Origin: Paramecium pentaurelia
Lineage: Eukaryota; Ciliophora; Oligohymenophorea; Peniculida; Parameciidae
DNA: 64,000 nt
Assembly (NCBI GenBank): GCA_905183005.1
Contig: CAJJDO010000006.1
Coordinates: 294,035 to 358,034 of the forward strand
Direction of reading: 5' to 3'
The first letter of the stretch is position 1, and every line of letters starts with the position of its first letter. Both the position numbers and the translations under genes were made by a program. Below are positions 1 to 14,500 of the stretch, piece after piece. Under the pieces are notes generated by a model. The model was not told the origin of the DNA. It saw only the letters and a list, made by a program, of their open reading frames with translations, and made no database searches.

Positions 1-329
1 TTTGAATAACTATCTTGAGTTATTGTACTTTGAGATAAAAATTAGATATCATTACTTATAACTTAAGTAGAAGATATCTTATTTTGGTGACAGGAACTAG
101 AATGAAAGCTTTCATACTTAAATTAATGATGGCTTATTAATCATTCAGAAATGAGAGTGATAAAATGATGATTTTGAAATTACTTATCTAAAGTGAAGTA
201 AGGATATCTGAATATATTAGTGCTTATCTTAATATCATAAGGAAGCTTAAGAAAAGTAAAATAAATGATAAGTTGTTTGAAAACTTCATAAAGATCGAAA
301 AATAAGATAAAATATACAAATCAAATTGA
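1..329 (+). CDS. 3' end of an unrecognised gene (truncated by the window)
   Basis: An open frame (ciliate code, TGA stop at 327-329) runs back to position 6, where a TGA sits, probably inside an intron or beyond an exon edge. The visible ~107 residues are rich in Leu, Ile, Lys and Ser with no domain I recognise. TAA is read in frame several times as Gln. The 5' part lies outside the window. The reading is supported only by its length and by ordinary residue composition, so the call is tentative. Confidence 0.45.
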
Positions 330-912
330 TAATGTCAAAGCTAGAAGAAGGTTGTTATGAAAATAAGGAATCTTTTTTCTCCATTAGTATTATTGATTGA
401 TTGGGAATCAATAAAAGAATGGAGAAATATGATTTAAATCAAGTTCATATTAAATTAGTAATTTATTTAGCAGCCTTCTGGATTTTTTATAGATCATTTT
501 TCTTTAAATTTGAAAAATCCATGATGATAATGTTTTATTTATTTTTCAATCATCTTTATAATTAGTGAGATCATTAATATTTTATTAATTGTTTTCAATT
601 AAATTAGATAGTCAAACTTTTTCAAATTTAATTATGCATATGCATGATTACCGAGAATACTTGGTTCCAATTAATTAAGATCATTAAATTTGATGATTAA
701 TATTTTTTAATTACTAATTGCTTATATAATTATAATCTAAATTTAATTAATTAAAGGCTTCATTCATACGATTTATTTGAAAATTTTTTTAATCTTTTTT
801 TACCTGAATTATAAAATCCTAAATCTTTATTGTAAAATGATGCAATATTATCAATTTTTCTGGTTTAAAAATCATTACCTTTAACTTTTGATGATGATAA
901 TTAAAAATTTTA
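330..912. other. Non-coding spacer
   Basis: No frame stays open for a convincing length on either strand under the ciliate code. The stretch is very AT-rich, with short palindromes (ATGCATATGCAT at 634-645; a 7-bp stem around GGG at 396-412). It must contain the 3' flank of the left gene and the promoter of the gene starting at 913. Confidence 0.5.
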
Positions 913-2223
913 ATGAATTATCCCATCAATCCTTCCTTGGATTTGTCTCAATTCAACAACCTACTTAATAAGCAAATTAAGAGAGTGACTTCAAAAAAGG
1001 AAAGGAAAGCTATTCAAAAAGAATAAAAATACTCAAACAAGCTTAAAAACGAAGCCAAATATATTTGTGAATTAATAAGGCCTTTGGCTGAATAAGAAAA
1101 ATAGTAACAAGAAGTTTCTAATACAAACGAAAAATATAGACAGAGATTTGGGTATTTGCTTTTAGATATTTACTCATATTATTTTAAAATAATAGCAATA
1201 TAAAACTAAAAAAATGAACTTATAGTTCACAGCTTGCCTTTTCAATAAAATAAAATATTTGAATTAAAAATAAATTTTCCTTTTTATTTATTTTTAGAGT
1301 AAGTTTCAAACTTTTAAGTATGTTCTGAGAATTAAAAAAATATATTTTCACCAAAATAATTAGAGATACCACAAGAAATTATTGAATTTATTGTTGATCA
1401 TAATTAAAATGTAATTGGTTGTAATCGAATAGTAAATAAATGTTGGTTAAAAATGTTGGGTATAAATTCAGACATGATTATCCATTATGTTTAATAATCT
1501 CAAACATTTCCTATAGGTTGGATTGCAGATGGTCTTAAATCTTATAATTTTTATTAAGATGTTATGCAAACCTAATCTATATCAATATGCTTAACTAACT
1601 ACAATGGATAAAAATTTAATGCTTAGATATAAATTAAATATGAATAAGAAATAAAATCGAAAAACAAAATTTTTGAAAGATATATAATTTCATATATTAT
1701 TAACAGAAAACAATTAAGTTTGTAATAGATTGAATAGAACTTTGCCAATTACTTTGGAATAAATTAGATTTCGAAAGAATTAGCTAGTACTTTTATTGAG
1801 CACACAAACAAATAATGTGGGATCAAATATATATGATTAAGATAATATATAATTGAATAAATTTAAATATAGTGATTTGCATCAACTATTTATGATAATC
1901 ATACAAACTGAATAATCTGATTAATATGACTGTGTTAATCATGTCTTAACTTTAAGAGTGAAACTTAAATATAAGAACAGTGAAGGGAGTATATCAATTG
2001 GGAAGAAATCATGAAGACAATTCTCATTGTATCAAGTGATATTTCACTTCAAGATTAAATATCATAGATTGTTTAAATATGCATAGAACCTTCTTATGAA
2101 AAGAAGTAAACATACTTTGGAAAAAATAACATAATAATTTATTCAAATATGAAGAAAAAAAAAATTTATATTACAAACTCTAATATTCAGATATAGAAAA
2201 TAGTATAAATTATAGATTCATGA
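913..2223 (+). CDS. Hypothetical protein, 419 aa, possible PAS-like fold
   Basis: The first exon is open from the ATG at 913. Two small introns (1817-1841, 25 nt; 1980-2005, 26 nt) restore one frame to the TGA at 2221-2223, giving 419 residues. The N-terminus (about residues 18-45) is strongly basic and helical (NKQIKRVTSKKERKA), loosely like a bZIP basic region, although the Asn-x7-Arg signature is not clean. The central part (about residues 160-200) contains the segment IVDHNQNVIGCNRIVNK, followed by further alternating strands and helices, which could be a PAS-type sensor fold. Neither call is secure. No signal peptide or membrane segment is evident. I do not recognise a family. Confidence 0.7.
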
Positions 2224-2604
2224 TTATTAGATGGATTTAATACAAAATTATAAAATACTTGCCAAATTTTTGTATTCTTTTATTTTTTAAATATATATTA
2301 TTTCTCTAATTTCATAATATTTATTAAAATAAATTTAAACATAATAGTGGTTTAGAAACTAAAGAATGAAAACATTATCTAAAATTGTTTTTTTTTATTT
2401 TACTCTACTTTTAAACAGAATTATATATCATTATTATTATGATTATCATTAAAAAATAATTATATAAGTTTTCATAAAAAAAACAATAATATTGGCATTC
2501 TTATCATTTTTATTTATTAATTACAAAAATATTAATTCACTATAGATAATAATCATTACTTTCTATTTTGAATTCTAAAATTATTAATAATCATTATATA
2601 ATTA
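2224..2604. other. Intergenic spacer / promoter region
   Basis: This AT-rich stretch between two plus-strand genes has no sustained reading frame. Runs of A and T dominate, and there is no recognisable motif. Confidence 0.5.
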
Positions 2605-4888
2605 ATGGCCGATGATTTTATTAAAATCAATAATGAAAAATAATCATTAGAATAAAATGAAGCATCTGATAATAATCAATAAAATAAATAAGAAGATAAT
2701 GATGTTGAAAGTAACAAAAAAATTAACTAAGAATGTGACATTGTAAAAGAAAAAGAAAATGCAATAGATTTATGGGAAACTATAATCTAAGGAAATTTTG
2801 ATATTATCTTTAGTTATGAAGATATTTTAGATTATAATTCTTTTGGTCCACAAGGATTTGGCATTGTTCATTATTTAGCAACTTAAGGATAGCTGGAGGG
2901 TTTAAAATTAATGAAAAAAAGAGGTGCTAATCTAGATTTATTGACTTAATCAAAACAAAATGCATTAGCAATTGCTTGTAATTTTGGTTTTATTGATATT
3001 GCTAAATATTTGATTGATTAAGGTTGCTCTTTAGATAACACTAATTTGTCAAATATGTCTCCATTGTCATATGCAATAAAAAATAAAAAATATGCTTTAA
3101 TATTTTATATAATAACGAAAGGATAGTTTTAAAATATATAAGATACCTTTGGAAATTCCTTTGTTCATTTTTCAGCAATGGAAAATGATGTTTTTATGCT
3201 TTAATTTTATAATGCTTTTTAATTAGAATACAATCTATTTGATAAATAAGGATAAACTCCTTTAACAAAAGCAATTAATAATTGTTCTATTGATAGTATC
3301 AAATTCTTATTAAGAGAAAATCCAAAGTTAATTGAATATGCTCTTGATTTAGATGTAGTTAATTCAAATGAAAAAATTAAATAATTAATAAATTAGGCTA
3401 AAATTTAAAAATGGCTTTAATAATATCAAATATATTAAAAAATATAAACATCAATTAAAACATATTAAAAGTATATAGTGATTGGAAGTTTAGTTTTTTT
3501 CATATTTTTTGAACTAATATTATTTATTATTAGTGAAGTTTAGAAAGTAAATTATTGATTTATTTTTAGACTTTAAATGATGGATTTTTAGGTTTAATGT
3601 TTGATATAAGTTTTATTATTGGAATGCTATATTTGATATTTTATGTTGTATGGTTTATGCTTAAAACTACTGATAATTAGAATTAAGGAACTAAACTCAT
3701 TTAAAAAAGAATGCCAGAATTAAGTGAGTAAAATAAGAATACATCATAAATTAATGTTGTTATAAAGGAAGAGGAATCTAAGCAAACAGAAATAAAGACA
3801 AGATAATAGAAATCATCTATAAGATAGTAATAATTATAGTCTGATGAATATATGCCATTGGCTGGAAATATGAATCTTGGGTAAGTGTAGAATGAGTATG
3901 AAGATGCTGAAGTAGAAGTGGAAGAAGAAAATGAAGATAATAATTAAGAAGAGGAAGAGGGATTAAATGAAAAATAAAAATTCTTAAAGAAATATCAGAA
4001 AGAAAGTCAAATGAAATTTAATCTATATCAAAATGATATGACTCCATCTTTTTTAGAAGGGGTTACTTTAAAAGACTTTTTATAATTGAATTATAAGGCA
4101 GTTGAAGATTTAATAGATTAAATGCATACAAAACCTTCTTATTATTTTAAATTTGCTAATAAAATCAATTAATTCAAGCAAGAAATAAATTCTCTTTTAG
4201 AAATAAATGATCCATTATGGTATAATGGTTTTACTATCATTCATATAGTTTACTTTTTATTTGAAACAAATAGATTTAAATTATTACATAGAATAGATTG
4301 GAATAGAATTTGTTTTACATGTCTTTCTTATAAGCTCCCTAGAACTTTTCATTGTTCAAGCTGCAATATGTGTGTAATTTATTTGAATTTAGATTTAGGT
4401 TAAAGATTATCATTTACATTCTAAATTTTTTGGAAAATGCATTAATTCAACAAATCATTTTTTTTATTTTTTATTTGTTCTATCATTTACAATCTTGATT
4501 AATTTTTATCTATTATTTACTTTTTTGCATTACTATGAAAAAATAAATTCTTTGGCTATTGCAATACCAAATATATTTTTCTTGATAGATCAATATAGTA
4601 GATTATAATCAATAGTATTTTTAATCAATGTAGGATTATCTTTTATTTTAAATTTTGAATTGCTAGTTGAAGTAACTCAATTATTCTATATACTAGATAA
4701 CATGTATATTGAATAATATGACAAGAAATGAGCTTTTTAATAGCAACAGATATAAATATCTATATATTCCATCTGTTTAATCAAATGGATAAGCATAAAT
4801 GAGATATGCAAAACGATTTTAACATGGAATATCGATCAATTTATTCAATTTTATTAAAAATTCATTTAGAAACATAAAATTATTATGA
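2605..4888 (+). CDS. Ankyrin-repeat DHHC-family protein with a degenerate catalytic motif (pseudo-palmitoyltransferase)
   Basis: Three introns (about 3547-3569, 4374-4398, 4672-4696) give 736 residues ending at TGA 4886-4888. Order: acidic N-terminus; ankyrin-like repeats (about residues 60-260); paired membrane helices; an acidic Glu-rich linker; a cysteine-rich domain; two more membrane helices; a C-terminal MTRNE, corresponding to the family's TTxE motif. This is the architecture of Akr1/ZDHHC13/17 palmitoyltransferases of the Golgi and endosomes. The cysteine-rich domain keeps CFTC, RTFHCSSCNMC, the later GKC and the NH pair. Without gaps, the DHHC tetrad itself aligns to HLHS (codons 4411-4422): the nucleophilic Cys is Ser (TCT) and Asp is His. 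The reading frame is otherwise intact, so this looks like a maintained pseudoenzyme or scaffold rather than a pseudogene. The exact first intron could instead be 32 nt. Confidence 0.85.
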
Positions 4889-4972
4889 AAAAAATGTTTA
4901 TGATTTATATGATATTGAACATTATATGAATTTTTTTAATATTTTTTTAAAGAATTAAATTAATATAAGAAA

Positions 4973-5382
4973 ATGATAAGATTGTTAATGAAAAGATGTT
5001 TTACTGTTCAATTAAAAGATTTAGAGTAGACAGGGAAAGTAATTCATTTGAATAAACAAAATAATAAACCTGATGTTGAATAATTTACTCCAATTCCAAC
5101 CTCACCTGTTCTAGGTCCAATAAAAATAGAGGATCCTAAAGTTTCTAATAAGACTTATAGATGGTGTTCATGTGGATTAAGTTAGAAATAAGTATATAAC
5201 AATATTTAATTTAGCCTTTATGTGATGGCTCTCATTAAGGAACATCATTCAAACCATATAGATTTACTTTAGAATAAGAAACAGATTCTTTAGAATTATG
5301 TGGATGCAAATTAACAAAAAGTGTACCATTTTGTGATGGATAAACTTGTGTTAATCTTAGGAAATAATCTGGTTAACCATGA
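4973..5382 (+). CDS. Mitochondrial-type CDGSH iron-sulfur protein (CISD3/MiNT-like)
   Basis: One 23-nt intron (starting near 5192) gives 128 residues. The N-terminus, MIRLLMKRCFTVQL, is basic and hydrophobic without acids, as in mitochondrial presequences. Two CDGSH-type units follow. The first is complete: WCSCGLS..PLCDGSH, with three Cys and one His ligand for a 2Fe-2S cluster. The second reads LCGCKLTKSVPFCDGQTC; the position of the His ligand holds Thr, with a Cys immediately after. Two motifs in one short chain match the CISD3 class, which is a monomer in the mitochondrial matrix, rather than the single-motif dimeric CISD1/2. It lies 84 bp downstream of the DHHC-family gene on the same strand, with its own start. 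The altered second site could bind the cluster differently or not at all. Confidence 0.85.
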
Positions 5383-5554
5383 GTTTTATATTAAATTTAT
5401 GAATATTTAATGTTTTTTAGTTTATATTCAATATTTTATGCCTTATAATCTTCAATTTTAAAGAAATAATTGAATTAAAGAATTGGTGATTAACATAGAA
5501 ATTTTATATAGTTATAAATTGCTTTGAATAATTTTGAATAATTAATTATAGTCT

Positions 5555-8500
5555 TCAATTGGCTTGTATAATTAAAGCCACTCCTCTTTTAGACCAATGT
5601 TCTTTATTATTATTTATTGGTACTTTAATTTTACATATAAAATTGACTGATAGTCCATTTGATGTTAATACACCTTTTCTTTATGAAGTATTGTAAAGTG
5701 GACATGAATAATATTTATAAGTTTTGACAATTTCTTAGGTTGGACAAAATTATATTATAGGACATGGATAAAATAATATACTACTTGAAGGTTCAGTTAA
5801 AGTTGATTCTTAGAAATCAAATGATGCTCCATCAATAGAAATACCATTTGCAAAAACATGATTTCCACTTTCTGTTGGCTCATCCTGATGAAATTTAAAA
5901 TCAAATCTTAATTAATCAATAGGAATTTTAGATTTTCTTGAGTATTATTATAAGATTGCTGTTAAGAAACCTTAAATAAAGAATAGTCCACCTAACCAAA
6001 ATACTCTAGGTTATCCTTTTGTAATCCATTAATTAAGAAATTCAATTCTCTATTTTAAATCTGTCACCCAAGAACCCAAAGATTTTGTTGTTAAATAAGA
6101 TAAGGCTAACCATTATTCTGGTATCTTATTATCAAAAACAGAATTATATATCTCTAGAGATTAATCAGAGATATTAATAAATCCATCTAAACCTTAAATA
6201 AGTACACTTAATGAATCTTATATCTTAATTAAAAGTCTATTATATTTAGTAATTTCTTATTAGATTACAGCATTCAAAGGATTGTCCAAAGTTAAAGGGA
6301 ATAATTATTGTACTTCTTCAATATTAAATTATTATGGTAAATTTTTAAGAATTTCTTAGCTTTTTTTACATACTAAACTATCTGTATGTTTTTGAGCTGA
6401 ATCTCCTTAAGTTCTAGGTAATAATTATAATATCACAGAACTCAAATTCTCAGTTTCCAATATTGCTGAATATATTTCTGCATTAGCATGTAAACCAAAT
6501 AATTAAGGAGGATCATTTAATGGTAATTATGATATATGATCAATATAACCTTTTAGATTCATTTAAGGAGGTGTTTAATAAATATCATAGAAAATATAAT
6601 CTTAAGATATTGTCTTATGATTCACTAAATCTTCTACATAAATTTTTAATAATTTTCTATCCATTGGATCTGTTACTCTACCTCCATAATTGTTTTCAGC
6701 TATTAAATAATGAAGAGCATCCCAAGGAATTTCAGAATATTAATCTAAAAAGAATAATATTTATTCTTTAGATATTTCTAAATCATGTTATGAAAAATTG
6801 TATCCAATATTCCACCCTAATGGGCCATACTTCTTTCTTTCCAATAAACAAGCATGTAAAAGAGAAAGTGAAAAAAATAAATTTTTCCATTCTTTTAACT
6901 TTTTACATTATTCAAATTTATCAGCATCTAATGTTTAATAAGATCTTAACATATTATTTTTTAATCCTCTTGGTAATTCATAAGTTATCTTTAAAGCTAA
7001 AATTATTATTTTATTATATTTACATTTCAATATAACATTATGAGGTAATATAGAAGTTGGTTAAGAAGTGAGCCATAATCGAAAATCAGCATTTATTTCT
7101 TTCTTATATTGTGTCTCGAATAATTATTCTAAATCTGGCATAAAGGAAGATGCTAAATGACAGTTCTGTAATAAAACCCATGAACCTTAAGACATTGCAC
7201 TAAGTATCATTTTTATAGCTAATTAACTTTAACCTTAACCTAAAGAAATTTAATTGAATTTATCTTCAAATTCATACTTCGAGGCCAATTTAATGATTTC
7301 TTATCTAGGATCTGCTCCTGGTGTAATCAAACATAACAATGGAATTTTACAATCAGATTTTAAATAGAATTGCTCAAAAGTAGTAGGTATATTTTCTAAA
7401 AATGCATTTCCTATTTATTTTCGTATCATCTCATTTGTAGCCTATATAAATTATTCAGGTTTAATAATCTTAATTAGCATATTTATCTAATATTAATCTA
7501 ATTCTTTATATTGCATTTTATAACAAGTTTAGCTTGAATAGAAATTATCCCAAAATGTTTTCTATTCAACAAATTCTGAACAAATACTCTCAAATATCTA
7601 TGGAAATTAAATTGTTAAATCAACAAGTTCTAACCACATTTTACTAGTTAACCAAGGAAATCCTTTTGGCATTTATATATCAGTTGATGTAAGAGTACAA
7701 CCCATAACAGTGGCTCGTATAAGATCAGTTGGAACATTCATCATTTTCACACACAATAAAAATCTGAATATAAGTTTGTCCTTTTCTAGCAAAGATCTAT
7801 TAATTTATGTATAAAGAGTTAATATGAACTTTTCAATAATATTTTAATTTCTTTTAGATTTTTCATATTAAGCTTCTTTAATTGATTTTGTATAGAGTGA
7901 GAAATAGAAATCAAGAGACCATAGATATGTATGTTCAATAACAGCAAGATCATTCAATATAAAATATAAACTTGCTACTTTTTCTGCAGCTGGTTTATAA
8001 AATTATCGTATTTGATTGAAATTTACTCTATCATATTCTAAGCCCTTTAATTTTTCTTCAATTGAAAGACTCTCATCTTTTGATTTTTAAAGTGTTTATA
8101 TAAGATCTTCATTTTCTAACAATTCTCCTTTTGATTCAGAGAGTAATTTTAAAATTAAAGTTTCAGTTTAAATAAGTTTATTCTTATTTATAAAATTTGA
8201 TTAAATATTTTTAATACGTTATTCTTCTTTTTATGGTTCATCTATTTTGACAACAATATTTAAAAGTTAATCTACTAATCCTTCTTATGTTACTTAAAAC
8301 ATTAACATATTTACCATAACACATACTTAAGGTTGAAAATGAGGATTATTAAGTTTAGTAGTCATATAAAATCTGAAATCATTAGAATATTCAATTAATT
8401 TTTCACCAAATTTAATAGAACATTTATTTTACTTTCTAATAATTTTTTATTATAAAATAGGTTCATATAGAGGATCAATACTTTATCCTAGATTTTCAAG

Positions 8501-11500
8501 TAAAACAGGATATCCAATTTAGATAGCATGTTCTAATTATAATTATACTTATTAAGGTAATTATGTAGAATTAAGTATTAATAATACTTTAATATCTTCC
8601 ATATTTTTAATCCATTCATTAGCTTATAATTAAGGATCAATCATGAGTGGCCATCTAGTTGATTATTTTAATATAATAGCATTATCAATAGAAAATGAAT
8701 CATTTGGTAATTTTTATTGAATCCATTTATTAATTTAGATAGGATCACATAATTATGCTTATAATGAATAATCATCAGAGAAATTTACTTAATTTTGTTT
8801 TAATTTTAATTTCCAAAATTATAAACATTATTCTCTATATTATATTGGGAATACACCTAAATAAGATATAATGGCAGCACTTATTAAACAATCTCCATCA
8901 GCATTAGATTATTCTGATTTATAAGCAATAACTTTTTTTTTCCATCTTTATTTTTCTTCACCTAATCCATTAGTTAATTTTTCAGCTCTATTTAATTAAG
9001 CCTAAATTTAAGAAACCTTCTTTTCAATTTCTTCTTTTTCTTTTCTAGCTTTTTAATATTCTACTGATAATACATTTAAAACAAGCATAGCTTCAGCTAA
9101 TGCTTATCTTTTTATTTCAACTTATTCTTCTGCTGATTTAAGATTCTTTTCTGCTTCAACTAATTATGCTTTTTTTGGTTCAATAATTTCAACAGCTTCA
9201 TAAGTTGAATAGACTGCTCTAATCCAATCAGCAAGATTACCAGCAGCCATAGATGCATTAAATACTTTTTCTCTTTCAAATAAAGGATTTTATATAAAAA
9301 CAGATAATTTTTGAATTTTACTAGGATGAATTGCTCTAATTTCTTCAATTTTCATTTTTTTAATTCTTTTAATAAGTTTATCATTTAAAACATATTTTTT
9401 TGAATATTCCCAAAAATCTTCCATTTATGGTGGTTCTTTACCATTATTTTTTCCTTTAACTTTTTCATCTTCTTAGAATGCATAACATAAACCTTACATA
9501 ACAACAGCTGCAGAAGGTGGAGGTTTTTAGAATGATTTTAATAATATCATATCATCTTTAGTAATTTTTTCAAGAGCTTCAGTAGCTTTAGATAATAAAG
9601 GTAATACATTATCTAATTATTTCTTACATATATCTTTTAATTAATTAGCTTCTTCTCTTTTTAAACTACATTATTATTCATCAGATTCACAAATCATTCT
9701 TGTTTAATCTGCTTCTTATTATTTTTTTTAGATATTTTTAAGTAATTCAAGATTTTCAACTGTTGCCTTTTCTAATTTTGGTTGTAATTCAAATAAAACT
9801 TTTCTAATTTTATCTACTTCTTTTTCAGTTTAAATAATTTTTTCAACTCCAGTTTCAAATTTGTCAATAGAAATTCTTGAATTTTCATTTTTTTCAGTAT
9901 GAATCTTTTTAAAAGTTGCTAATAATTATAAATATTATGTAGGTGTAACATAAAAATGTCTTCTAAGTTCTTAAGTAAATCTTTCTTTAATTTCTAAAAC
10001 TTTGTGATGAATATCTACTGCAATTTTAACTAAATTTTATGGTAAGAATTAACTAGCAGTAGATTCTAATGCTTCATCAGGCCAACTCATAAACCAATCA
10101 ATAGTAGAACAATTAATTATAGTAGGAAACATTCTTAATCTTTTTCTAAATTATGTACCTACAGGTTGCATACATAATATAACATGAGTATTTAATTTAC
10201 AATTTAAAACAAATTTTGGATATGTCATTTCTTCTTATATTTTAATTCTTTCTTCAGGTGGAAATAAATGTGGTATTTCTCCATGACTCATAATATTACA
10301 TACATCTTCTAACATGGATTCAGTTTAAAATTATGAATCATTAAATATAATAGTAGATTTATGATCATCCAAACCTATATGTTTTAATATACCTAATAAT
10401 TAATCATCCCATTATCTTGGATCAACTGTTTAAACCTGTTCATTAAAAATGATATAATTGGCTAATTTGGATAGAGATGCTTAATAATAAATAATAATAT
10501 AGATTACTTCTTCCTGTTCCTCCCATCCCAACTAATAATGCATGACCTTAAATAGCTAATAATATTCTAGCAATTCTAGAAATGTGTAAAACAGCATTAT
10601 TAAATAAGATAAGACTTAATGTATGTTATTAATTCATTTAGTTATATTCTTCAAGTACTTATTATAATTTTTATTTTACATTTAAGACATTACCTGCATC
10701 ATCATAAACATTATGTAAGAAAGATACATAAATTAGGTTTTTATAATCTTATATTTAATAACCTATTTAAGTAGTAGATTCTTTGAGTACATTTTCAAAG
10801 ATCTTCAAATCATAACTATCTATTAATCTATCACTAAATACTCTAAGACATTCATGAGTCCATAATTTAACTAAATTATATTGATTATTTATTCTAGTAA
10901 CTTTACTCATTCCTTCAAATACTTTTATTAAATCTCTTAAATTATAAATGTATAAACTTTTAGCAGGTGTAGGCAATAAACTCAATTATATTTTATCATA
11001 AACTTAGATAGTATGAAATACTATATCATTTTTCATTTTTAAAATATCTTATGATGGTTATATCTTTTAAAATACCCATTCAACAAAAACTTATAAAATA
11101 TTTGAAATGCTTTAATTATCAAATCCACCTATATACAATAAATTAAAATATCTTAGATATCTCTTACTTACTTAATCTCTTCCTCCACTAGCTGGTTACA
11201 TAGCACTAAGAAAAGTTATATCACACATATATTTAAATTCCTTATTATCTAAATCATACCATCCACCTTAATCCATCCATTATCTTAATAATTCTATTGC
11301 TGGTTATGCCCCTTAAGGTTCTCTAAATGGCATATTTAAATCATCTACAAATATCATTATATGTCCTTCTTCAGCTCCATAATAACCTTTTCTTCTTCTT
11401 TTATTTATTTTTGTCTCTATTAATCTTTATAAACTATTGCTTGTTGTTTATCCTGAACAAGTTATTTAAAATTTTGAAAATTTATTCATAGATAATGATT

Positions 11501-14500
11501 TTCCTGTACTTGTTGGACCACAAAAAAGGAAATGTAATCCCATTTTACAAAAATAATCATTTCTCATCAATTCAGCAGTAGGTATAATAATTTCATGAAA
11601 TTACATACCAGGTTATACTTCAAATTTTTCAGTTAACTAATATTAATTAATATAAAATACATCTGTCCATTTGATCCATTAACCATCTTAAAATACACAA
11701 GAAAAGAATTCTATTTTCTCTGGAAAATATAATTTCAACTCTAAATCATCTCCAAAATTAGTTTTTAATCCACTTTTATTTGTTCTAAATAATTTATGTA
11801 AAAAATCATTAAATAATGATCTTCCTTTCTCTTCTAAGCATCCTCCTATTGACCAAACTAATGCAAATATTAAACAACTATCCCAATTATTACTATTTTA
11901 TTGAATCTCAGATAAAGATTTTAATAATTAAACCAATAATGATATAAAACTTTAAACCATTAAATTGATAGTATCATAAACAGGAAATTATACATATTCC
12001 TTAACCCATGCATAAGAATGATCTATCAAACTAAATTATATAGAATATAAATACTTACAATCTCATTCTTCTTATAAAATACTATTTTTCCAATCCTCCT
12101 GGTAATTAAATACTTTATACTTATAAATACCTTATATTAATTAATTAATTAATTACCAATCAATTTATAAAAAGTATACCATACCACATCTTGATATTGT
12201 AGCTGGTGATGCAGCAGATAAATCTTCTACTTCAAATAACATACACATAGTTTATGGTATCTTTAATATTTCTCCTGATGTTAAACATAATTTTTTATTG
12301 TCATCCAAAACTGTATTTAAATTTTCTATCCACAATGAATCTACAGGTCCATCAAACCATATCCAAATCTTTGTTGGTTTATTTAGATTTTCCCTTATTA
12401 ATATTGGTAATATTCCATCTGACCATTATTTTGTATCTGGATCAAGTTTTCCATATAATTAATCAGTTGTTACTGCTTTAGGATTCAATTTAAGTGTTTA
12501 AGCATTCAATGATTTTCCTAAAGTTGAAATTGCTGCTGTTTTACCAGAAAATGTCTTTCCAATACACATTACACCATTTCTAACTGCTATTGTATTATGC
12601 AATTATTAACATTTTTCTTAAAAATCTATATCAGGTTAATAATTATTTTCACAACAATAATCAATCAATATTTGAGATGTTTAATTTAATGGATTAATAC
12701 TTGGAAATAAATCTTAAGTAATAGCCAAAAATAATTAGACATCACTCTAAGTAAACTTAGGTTTATTGACATTAATCAAAGCTGTTAAACATATGACTTC
12801 TTCAGTTCCAGAATTTAATTATTTTGCAGTACTTAAGACAGCCTTAAGAACTCTCATCCCAAAATCATAATGTTCTTAAGGAGACAACTATTCATTGCAT
12901 AACTTTAAACATGTCACTATTTTTGGACTTAACTCTCTTGCTTTCTCAAAACCAATACTATATAAGTAAATTTCTGCAATCATTGCATAATCTGGTACCA
13001 TCATAGCACATGGTCTAAAAAGGATTTTTAAATTATCAGGTAATTCAGATCGACCAGCATATCCTGGATTCATAGTTACATTAATAGCACATGTAGGAAT
13101 CAAATTAATTTCTTCACCTTCAAATGTAAATCTATTTCTTTTTTCTTTTATGGCCTTCTAAATAGTAAATATTTATTAAGCAACAACTGATAAAACTTCA
13201 GGATCGATTCTATTGAATTCATCAAAACAACACCAAGCTCCAGATGAAGACAAACCTTTAAAAAATTTACCTTAATTTATAATATATTATTAATTTACCC
13301 ATTGCAATATAATTAAGACCATCTGAACAATTGAATACAATACAAGGCATAGCAACTGCCTTCGCTAAATCTTTTACAGTCTCAGATTTTCCTGTTCCAG
13401 CTGGACCTTCAGGAGCACCTCCATAATTTAAATGCATAGCACTTAATAATGTTCTTTAACATCGATCAGTTAATGATGTTATTACTAATCTTGTTACTTT
13501 TCCTAAATATTCAAATCCATATTATATCTATGAATTCACCATTCTCACATTTACTCCCTCATCTTCAAAATAATATCTTAATTAAGAAACCCATGCAAAA
13601 TCATAAATACTTTTGACATCTTAATGTATTAATTATTAAACTATATCTTTACAATGAACTTCCATTACTACCATTGCTTCCAATGTTGTTTTCATTACCA
13701 TTCTTTCTTCATTTCTTACTAATTATACTGTTTCTTATAATTATTTAGTTAGAATTTCCAAATGAATATGTAAATTCATTTTTTATAATTCTCTTATTGC
13801 TGATTCAGTATTTCTTGTCCATTTTATATGATCTGCCAATAATATACATTAAGTTGGCCATTTACTAATATAATCTTATTTTTATGAGTTTAAATCTTGT
13901 AATGTTTTATTCAACTAAGTTCTTAATGTTTAAACCATTATTCTTTACAATTCACATAACCATTATTCAACATTTCCTTACTTCTCACCTTTTAATAATT
14001 CTATTTTATTATCAAAAATAACTAATTCTTATTATGAAGACATCATTCCTAATAAAGAATGATTCCCTTCAAATTTTAATTCATGCATCCCTTCAAAACA
14101 TTTGAATATATGCTTTTACAGTAATCTTGGATCTTTCACCAATGCTAATATTTCTATTAACTCTTCATCAGACACAAAATAAAATCTTGGAAATAGAGTC
14201 CTTTTTTATTCTAAATACTTTGATAATGATTTTTAAATAGAATCCAATAATTGTACATTATTCTGAAATTCTTATTTTATCTTTTCATTATCAATAGAAT
14301 CCCATAATATTTTATTTTTATTTAAAATAGCCATCTATTATCTATATGATTAATCAACCAATTTAAAATATTCAGTTTCTTCTACTAATTTTCTTTTTAT
14401 ATCCTCACTTGCAAATATTGGATCTAAATACATCCAATGTTTTTAACATTTCATTCCCAACTCTAAAGTATCTTGAATCAATACAATCTTATATTCCAAT

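Noticed and set aside
396..412. Perfect 7-bp stem with GGG loop, possible terminator
   Set aside because: Single short hairpin without a T-run in the right place; ciliate nuclear genes do not use such terminators.
634..645. 12-bp palindrome ATGCATATGCAT as a possible operator or IES end
   Set aside because: Isolated, no partner or coding context; expected occasionally in AT-rich DNA.
6520..7035. Plus-strand open frames opposite the dynein gene
   Set aside because: They are antisense shadows; the minus strand here reads as the conserved dynein C-terminal domain (FGLHANAE, LGSWVTDL).
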